Positions 59,021 to 64,000 of a stretch of DNA of 64,000 bases are shown in pieces. Position 1 is the stretch's first letter; each line of letters begins with the position of its first letter. The DNA is taken from the NCBI GenBank assembly GCA_002501605.1, contig DANW01000026.1:49498-113497 (forward strand), written 5' to 3'. Under the pieces are notes generated by a model that was given only the letters and a program-made list of their open reading frames with translations, was not told the DNA's origin and did not search any database. Source of the stretch: Euryarchaeota archaeon UBA28. Lineage in GTDB: Archaea; Thermoplasmatota; Poseidoniia; Poseidoniales; Thalassarchaeaceae. The position numbers and the translations under genes were made by a program.

Positions 59021-59848
59021 ATGTATCCCTACCCTCTAACTCTTGAACGATTGCCACCTAGGAATAGCGTGACAGACATTTCGATCAAGGACGCCATTTC
59101 GATTTCTGTGGTAGCTGGATTGATGGTTGGAACAATGGCAGTGTTCATCTCAATTTTTGCCACCGGACTAGAAGATCCAGATATTTTGTTCTCTCTAAGA
59201 ATCGGCTTGATTACCGCCTCCACAGCATCAATTCTGATTCTCACCTTCGCGATATATAGAATCAATGAAATCTCCTCTAAAGGCGATTTAAGGGAAGAAA
59301 AGAGAAGGGAGGAAACAGACTTCCTAAGAGCCGTTCTTTCACCAATCGAAGAAAGAATAAGTTCGGATGGTAATTCGTGGAATGTACGTCAAAGGATAAG
59401 GAGGGAAAGGGGGGTACTTGTAGTTGATTTATTGGGATTGGATCCTTCCAGTGCAGCGGCCATAGGAGAGCGTCTGATTGACTCTAGAGGCGGGCTTAGA
59501 AGAGTAAAGATAAGGACTGGCATAATCGGAAAGGAATACGATTCAAATTATCAACCAGGAGTTAGAAATGCCATCATGCAGAGGTTGAAAATAGATGCTG
59601 AGAGAGTGAACTGGCAGGTCATTCAGAAGTCTTCATCAATTACACTAAGGCCTATGGGAGAGTCTCCTAGCCTGCGATTATGGGTAACTAGATTTGGGAT
59701 TTTTTCCATCCCCGTCACACTTGTGATGGCACTCGCATTTAGGGATCTGGCTGGCGAGGGCTTGGAGTATCAGGGATTACTATTCGGGGCGTCCAGTGGA
59801 CTTGTGATCGCGGCTCTGGCGGCCACATACAGGGACCGCTCTTCTTAG
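59021..59848 (+). CDS. Membrane protein with two N-terminal and two C-terminal helices, unknown
   Basis: A 275-residue protein with helices at about 25-47, 57-77, 225-243 and 250-270. Between them is a soluble basic domain with a helical start (KGDLREEKRREETDFLRAV) and a beta-alpha part such as RGVLVVDLLGLDPSSA. No family is recognised. A longer in-frame ORF begins at 58871, but ATG 59021 is closest to the first membrane helix. It overlaps the convergent sufD by 4 bp. Confidence 0.65.
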   Translation: MYPYPLTLERLPPRNSVTDISIKDAISISVVAGLMVGTMAVFISIFATGLEDPDILFSLRIGLITASTASILILTFAIYRINEISSKGDLREEKRREETDFLRAVLSPIEERISSDGNSWNVRQRIRRERGVLVVDLLGLDPSSAAAIGERLIDSRGGLRRVKIRTGIIGKEYDSNYQPGVRNAIMQRLKIDAERVNWQVIQKSSSITLRPMGESPSLRLWVTRFGIFSIPVTLVMALAFRDLAGEGLEYQGLLFGASSGLVIAALAATYRDRSS

Positions 59849-60951
59849 TCTCCAAGCTCGTTTAAGTCATCTTCCAACTCAGATATTAGCCATCCATGCA
59901 TTAAATCTCCGCCCATTTCGGACAGAGTCGAATTGAGAAATGCTGCTATTAGTGTACTTTTTGATTCACTTGGCGACATCCCTCTTGATCCCAGGTAAAA
60001 CATCTGATTTTCATCGACTGGCCCACTTGCCGTCCCATGCCCACAACCCACTACATTGTGCTCCGATACCTCCAATTCAGGAATGGAGTCTGCCCGGGCA
60101 TCGCTAGATAGGAGTAGGTTGCTGAAAAGTTGCGCAGCATCTGCTCCGGCTGATCCCTTCGATACTCTTAGCATTCCAGTACCAACCGTCTTACTACTTC
60201 CACCACATGCAGAGTTCCAGTCCAAACGACTGAATGTTTCAGGAGAATCGTGATAGATTTCAATATGATGATCGAGGCTCATTTCACCCGCCGATAGTAT
60301 GGAGCCCAGAACATTAAGACTTGCTCCAGGTCCAAACATTCGATATCTCAAATCAGCCTTTGTTAGCGTTGAGCCTGAGGATACAGTTCCAGATTTGAAC
60401 TGGGAATCCCTAGGGATTGAAATCGACTCTACTCTAAGTGTGACTCCCTTGGAAAGTTTGTTGACTAAAACATCATTGCAAACAGAGCCCTCTCCAGTTA
60501 ACCCCGTCCTCATCAGCCCAAACCATTTGCATTCTCCTCGGATTACAGTTACCAATTCAAACTCAGCTAACCTACCTATTTCTAGGCAAAGATGAGTCGC
60601 ACAATAATCCCCATCAGTTTGTATATCCACCACTAACGGCGTTGTCGATTTAAATTTAGGAATGACTGATAAGGTGAATTTTGAGTCTTTGGTTACAGAC
60701 TGCATGAAGCTCTTGGTGATAATTTCCTCATTTGGCAAATCATCAAAATCTGTTTGTTCATGAACAAGAGAAATTCCCTCAGGGAGAGAACTGCCATCAA
60801 TGGTCTTCAATACAATCTTTGGCGTTGAAACTGCATCGGGTATCTCTCTAACATTTCCGGTAGGGTGGGCCTTCTTCCAGGAGGTATACCTCCACAAATG
60901 ATCCGCCCTGTCTGGCATCTCAGAAGACAAATATACTGAATCAGGATTCAT
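59845..60951 (-). CDS. sufD: SufD, Fe-S scaffold complex subunit
   Basis: A SufBD-family beta-helix protein of 368 residues, the partner of SufB. The C-terminal core carries the family pattern VSEHNVVGCGHGTASGPVDENQMFYLGSRGMSPSES in outline. It lies last in the sufC-sufB-sufD operon, 10 bp after sufB. SufD lacks the cluster-assembly residues of SufB but is needed for iron acquisition in bacterial models. Confidence 0.92.
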   Translation of the reverse strand: MNPDSVYLSSEMPDRADHLWRYTSWKKAHPTGNVREIPDAVSTPKIVLKTIDGSSLPEGISLVHEQTDFDDLPNEEIITKSFMQSVTKDSKFTLSVIPKFKSTTPLVVDIQTDGDYCATHLCLEIGRLAEFELVTVIRGECKWFGLMRTGLTGEGSVCNDVLVNKLSKGVTLRVESISIPRDSQFKSGTVSSGSTLTKADLRYRMFGPGASLNVLGSILSAGEMSLDHHIEIYHDSPETFSRLDWNSACGGSSKTVGTGMLRVSKGSAGADAAQLFSNLLLSSDARADSIPELEVSEHNVVGCGHGTASGPVDENQMFYLGSRGMSPSESKSTLIAAFLNSTLSEMGGDLMHGWLISELEDDLNELGD

Positions 60952-60961
60952 TTATCTACAC

Positions 60962-62374
60962 TCAACCTATGCTTCCTTCCATTTCCAGTGACATAAGCTT
61001 GTTCAGTTCTACTGCATATTCCATTGGGAGCTCTCTGGTGAATGGCTCGAAGAAACCATTGACAATCATACCGAGAGCTTCGGCTTCTGTGTGCCCCCTG
61101 CTCATTAGGTAGAACAACTGCTCGTCTCCAACCTTTGAGACACTAGCTTCATGTTCGCAATGTGCCGTGGAGTTGGCAATCTCCATTGTTGGATAGGTAT
61201 CAGTCCTGCTCTCTTCATCGAGTATCAGGGCGTCACAAACAATATTCATTCTGCAATTTTCTGCTTTGGGCATTACCTTGGCCATGCCTCTGTACGATCC
61301 CCTTCCCCCATCTTTGCTAATACTCTTGGACAGGATATTGCTGGTTGTATTTGATGCCATATGATGTACTTTGGCTCCAGCATCCTGATGTTGTCCATTT
61401 CCTGCATAAGCAACTGAGATTACCTCTGCATGAGATCCCTCTCCTTTTAGAATAACGGCAGGATATTTCATGGTCAGTTTGCTTCCGATATTCCCATCCA
61501 CCCACTCAATTTTCGCATTCTCATGGGCTACGCCTCTTTTGGTGACTAAATTGTACACATTGTTGCTCCAATTCTGTACAGTAGTGTACCTTATATGGGC
61601 TCCGGGGAGAGCGAGCAACTCTACCACAGCCGAGTGTAAGGAATCAGTAGAGTAAGTTGGAGCAGTGCATCCTTCGACATAATGGATGCTACTTCCCTCG
61701 TCAGCGATAATCAGGGTCCTTTCAAATTGGCCCATGTTCTTGGCGTTTATTCTGAAATAGGCTTGGACCGGCATTTCGACATGAACTCCCTTGGGGACGT
61801 AAATGAAGGAGCCACCGGACCAAACCGCAGTATTGAGTGCCGAGAACTTGTTGTCGCTGTATGGGATTACGCTTCCGAAGTACTTCTTCACAATGTCCTC
61901 ATGTTCCCGTAATCCAGAATCCATGTCCAAGAAAATCACACCCTGTTTCTCCAAGTCTTCACGGATACTGTGGTAGACAGTCTCGGATTCATACTGAGTA
62001 GTTACTCCGGAAAGCCACTTCTGTTCTGCTTCAGGAATTCCGAGCCGATCAAACGTATGCCGGATGTCTTCAGGTACGTCGTCCCACGAGCTACCTATCC
62101 CTTCGGAGGACTTGAGGAAATAGCATACTTTGTCGAAATCTATTTCCATGAGCTGTTCAGTATTTCCCCATGTCGGCATTGGCCTTTTCACGAAGTGTCT
62201 GTATGCCTTGACCCTGATTTCGGTCATCCACTCGGGCTCATTTTTTATTTTGGAGATGTCTCTCACTACTTTCTCAGAAAGGCCAAAATCAAATCTTATG
62301 GTTGAATTTTCCGGATCGTGCCATCCTGCTTTGTAATCGCCTACTGCATCTCTGGCATCAATACCCTCACTCAT
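60962..62374 (-). CDS. sufB: SufB, Fe-S cluster assembly scaffold
   Basis: The 470-residue scaffold for Fe-S cluster assembly. Family segments: [26 protein letters not shown] in outline, [19 protein letters not shown] with the essential Cys, [20 protein letters not shown] and [22 protein letters not shown]. Length and motif order are standard. Its start overlaps the sufC stop by 4 bp, so SufC and SufB are translationally coupled. Confidence 0.96.
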   Translation of the reverse strand: MSEGIDARDAVGDYKAGWHDPENSTIRFDFGLSEKVVRDISKIKNEPEWMTEIRVKAYRHFVKRPMPTWGNTEQLMEIDFDKVCYFLKSSEGIGSSWDDVPEDIRHTFDRLGIPEAEQKWLSGVTTQYESETVYHSIREDLEKQGVIFLDMDSGLREHEDIVKKYFGSVIPYSDNKFSALNTAVWSGGSFIYVPKGVHVEMPVQAYFRINAKNMGQFERTLIIADEGSSIHYVEGCTAPTYSTDSLHSAVVELLALPGAHIRYTTVQNWSNNVYNLVTKRGVAHENAKIEWVDGNIGSKLTMKYPAVILKGEGSHAEVISVAYAGNGQHQDAGAKVHHMASNTTSNILSKSISKDGGRGSYRGMAKVMPKAENCRMNIVCDALILDEESRTDTYPTMEIANSTAHCEHEASVSKVGDEQLFYLMSRGHTEAEALGMIVNGFFEPFTRELPMEYAVELNKLMSLEMEGSIG

Positions 62375-63153
62375 TCGAAATCCACCCCCTTTGCAATTTG
62401 TTTCTCCAGCCAGTCATATCCGTTATCCTCCAATAAAATAGCGAGTGAGGGGCCTCCACTTGCAACAATTTTCCCTCCAATCATGACATGGACTCTGTCT
62501 GGGTTTACATGCTCCAATATTCTGGAGTAGTGGGTGATAATCAAGGCCCCATTTTCCGTACCTTTGACAACTGAGTTTATTCCCTTGGCGACAGTTCTTA
62601 TTCCATCGATATCCAAACCACTGTCAGTCTCATCCAAAACCGCAAGTCTGGGTTTTAAAAGCATGAGTTGAAGAATCTCAAAGCGCTTCTTTTCTCCTCC
62701 ACTGAATCCATCATTCACGTATCTAGATAAGAATGCCTTGGGAATATCCAGCTCTTCCATTGCCCGATTTAGGCTCTCCCTAAAGTCCGAACCTCTGGCG
62801 GCTTCCTCTCCTCTGACACTCGATACAGACTTTCTCAGAAAATTGCCTACCTGTAGGCCCGGGATTGATTGTGGATACTGAAAAGACAGGAAAACCCCTT
62901 GTCTGGATCTTTCCCATGGCTCCATCTCCTGAAGATCTTCTCCATCTAGAAGTATTTCCCCCTCTTCGATATCGTATGCTGGATGCCCCATTATGACGTT
63001 AGCAGTAGTTGTCTTTCCGCTACCGTTTCTACCCATTATTGCATGGATCTCCCCCTTCGGTATTCTCAAATCTATACCCTTTAGGATGGGCGTATCCTCT
63101 ATCCCAACCCTTAGTCCTTTGACCTCAAGAATGGGCTCGTCATCGTTAGGCAT
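62371..63153 (-). CDS. sufC: SufC, ATPase of the Suf complex
   Basis: A 260-residue ABC-type ATPase of Fe-S assembly: Walker [11 protein letters not shown]-loop [10 protein letters not shown], signature [10 protein letters not shown], Walker [13 protein letters not shown], switch His in [11 protein letters not shown] 63153 is chosen before [11 protein letters not shown]; an in-frame start at 63183 adds a short polar stretch. It heads the sufCBD operon. No SufS or SufE gene lies in the window, so the sulfur donor is elsewhere. Confidence 0.95.
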   Translation of the reverse strand: MPNDDEPILEVKGLRVGIEDTPILKGIDLRIPKGEIHAIMGRNGSGKTTTANVIMGHPAYDIEEGEILLDGEDLQEMEPWERSRQGVFLSFQYPQSIPGLQVGNFLRKSVSSVRGEEAARGSDFRESLNRAMEELDIPKAFLSRYVNDGFSGGEKKRFEILQLMLLKPRLAVLDETDSGLDIDGIRTVAKGINSVVKGTENGALIITHYSRILEHVNPDRVHVMIGGKIVASGGPSLAILLEDNGYDWLEKQIAKGVDFE

Positions 63154-63256
63154 GCTACTCCTCGAACTATGGCATACTTCCATCCTTTTGAATGTGTGTG
63201 GCAGACCGCGGCCTTTTTATTAGTAGATTTCTAAAGAGGGGCCCCCATGGAGTGCT

Positions 63257-63742
63257 ATGGGTTCTTCCAAACCAGGAGGCGACGACTTGGTGGATTTGTA
63301 TGGCTCGCAGATTGAAGAACAGATGAGGATTGAGGCCCTAAGAAGAATCGAATCCAGCCATGATAAGGATGAACTTGAGAGACTTAGGGGTCTATCCTTG
63401 TCAAGGCTAATCGAATCTAACGATGCCGATACCATCCCCGCTTTAATGGCCAGACTGGGGACGGTCAGGGCCGCATTGGACGGACATGGAGGGGAGCTAG
63501 TCCTTGCCAGCTGGGAATTTTCGGATGATTCATCTTCAAGTAAGGCATTGTCCTTGGTCATCGATTTAGATGGGGCCTGCGTTTCATGTGGGGCCGCCCC
63601 GGGAACACTGAAAGGAATTCAGGATGACCTTCTGATGGATCCCGAAATTGAAAGGGTAAGATTCTCTTCTGATATGTTAGACTGGTTTGATGACATCCAG
63701 AAGGAATTTGTCCTAAAGTTTGGAGGCGTAACTTTCGTTTGA
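63257..63742 (+). CDS. NifU C-terminal-domain protein (Fe-S scaffold/carrier)
   Basis: A 161-residue protein. The first ~75 residues are helical and charged. The rest is a NifU-like domain: VRAALDGHGGELVLASW, then the cluster CxxC in GACVSCGAAPGTLKGIQDDL. Such domains carry or transfer Fe-S clusters. It is divergent from sufC with about 100 bp between starts, which strongly supports a Suf-related role. Its end overlaps the Maf gene by 30 bp. Confidence 0.9.
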   Translation: MGSSKPGGDDLVDLYGSQIEEQMRIEALRRIESSHDKDELERLRGLSLSRLIESNDADTIPALMARLGTVRAALDGHGGELVLASWEFSDDSSSSKALSLVIDLDGACVSCGAAPGTLKGIQDDLLMDPEIERVRFSSDMLDWFDDIQKEFVLKFGGVTFV

Positions 63743-64000
63743 GAGAATAGATTTCAGGAATTCTATCGATTCGTCCGAAATCCCCAGAACAGTGACTTCT
63801 TCGCCTTCGATCAGATGGCAATATTTACCAGCAATGCCTGCAAGGTCATAACCTCCTGCTTTGCCTTTCCATGACTCTGATGAGACAAGCTCTTCCATGG
63901 AGTCATGGTTCAAATCAGAGAACTCAACTGTAGCCGAGCTAGTGTAATTCCTCTCAATCCAGCCCCCTTCAATAACGTCGCCCTTTTTCTCATTACCGGG
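63713..64000 (-). CDS. Maf-like nucleotide pyrophosphatase, 5' truncated by window edge
   Basis: The frame stays open to the window's right edge on the minus strand, so only the last ~95 residues are seen. They show the Maf C-terminal signature SWKGKAGGYDLAGIAG followed by IEGEEVTVLGIS, and upstream a TVEFSDL strand. Maf proteins hydrolyse dTTP, UTP or modified nucleotides to the monophosphate. Converges with the NifU-domain gene. Confidence 0.85.
   Translation of the reverse strand, partial: PGNEKKGDVIEGGWIERNYTSSATVEFSDLNHDSMEELVSSESWKGKAGGYDLAGIAGKYCHLIEGEEVTVLGISDESIEFLKSILSNESYASKL

Overview
The window looks like core chromosome of a euryarchaeon related to Marine Group II / Candidatus Poseidoniales. 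The archaeal core is clear: Orc1/Cdc6, ribosomal proteins S6e and L10e, eIF2-gamma, Dph2, CTP-type riboflavin kinase, a TgtA-family protein and a DUF357 protein. Alongside it sit bacterial-type gyrase (GyrA/GyrB), a class II HMG-CoA reductase, a SufCBD cluster and many secreted proteins with PKD or aspartate-rich repeats. The assignment rests on this gene mixture, not on a marker search. I see no insertion sequence, prophage, CRISPR array or rRNA. The single tRNA is tRNA-Ser(GCT), with an encoded CCA.

Layout. 1-12.9 kb: the tail of an Fe-S (CCG domain) protein, a PuuD-like amidotransferase, cysS, a secreted lamin-tail/amidohydrolase protein, a lipoprotein, ileS, an HMA-DUF4396 membrane protein and nadE. 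12.9-18 kb: a glutaredoxin/GST-like protein, a fused aconitase-X protein (candidate phosphomevalonate dehydratase) and a TgtA-family protein without its zinc cysteines. 18-25 kb: two ABC-2 ATPase/permease pairs in one overlapping operon, followed by a possible lipocalin-like protein and a PH-domain membrane protein. 25-32.7 kb: truA, ribK, a PqqB-like protein, an AONS/KBL-family enzyme, a thioesterase, citrate synthase and HMG-CoA reductase. 32.6-38.5 kb: an AT-rich block with repeated CGTTAA/TTAACG, an AAA+-like protein with a substituted P-loop lysine, the S6e/eIF2-gamma/PIN operon and Orc1/Cdc6; this is the best origin candidate. 38.5-48.7 kb: L10e-hpt-dph2, a DMT transporter, aroA, a DUF4105 protein, tRNA-Ser, gyrA and gyrB. 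49-58 kb: aroD, a large PKD-domain metallopeptidase, a glutaminyl-cyclase-like protein, another surface protein and a thymidylate kinase with a large extra C-terminal domain. 58-64 kb: DUF2085 and other membrane proteins, sufC-sufB-sufD, a divergent NifU-domain protein and the end of a Maf protein.

How the genes connect. HMG-CoA reductase and the aconitase-X fusion fit two steps of the archaeal mevalonate route to membrane lipids. AroD and AroA are two shikimate steps. The Suf genes plus the NifU-domain protein form an Fe-S assembly locus. The PKD metallopeptidase, glutaminyl cyclase, amidohydrolase, lipoprotein and ABC-2 permease put much protein mass outside the cell, consistent with a heterotroph that processes polymers at its surface.

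The observations most worth checking are the origin-like region with its unusual AAA+ neighbour, five stem-loops ending 6-11 nt before start codons (the gyrB one has a perfect 10-bp stem), the Tmk fusion, the zinc-less TgtA-like protein and the fused aconitase-X enzyme.
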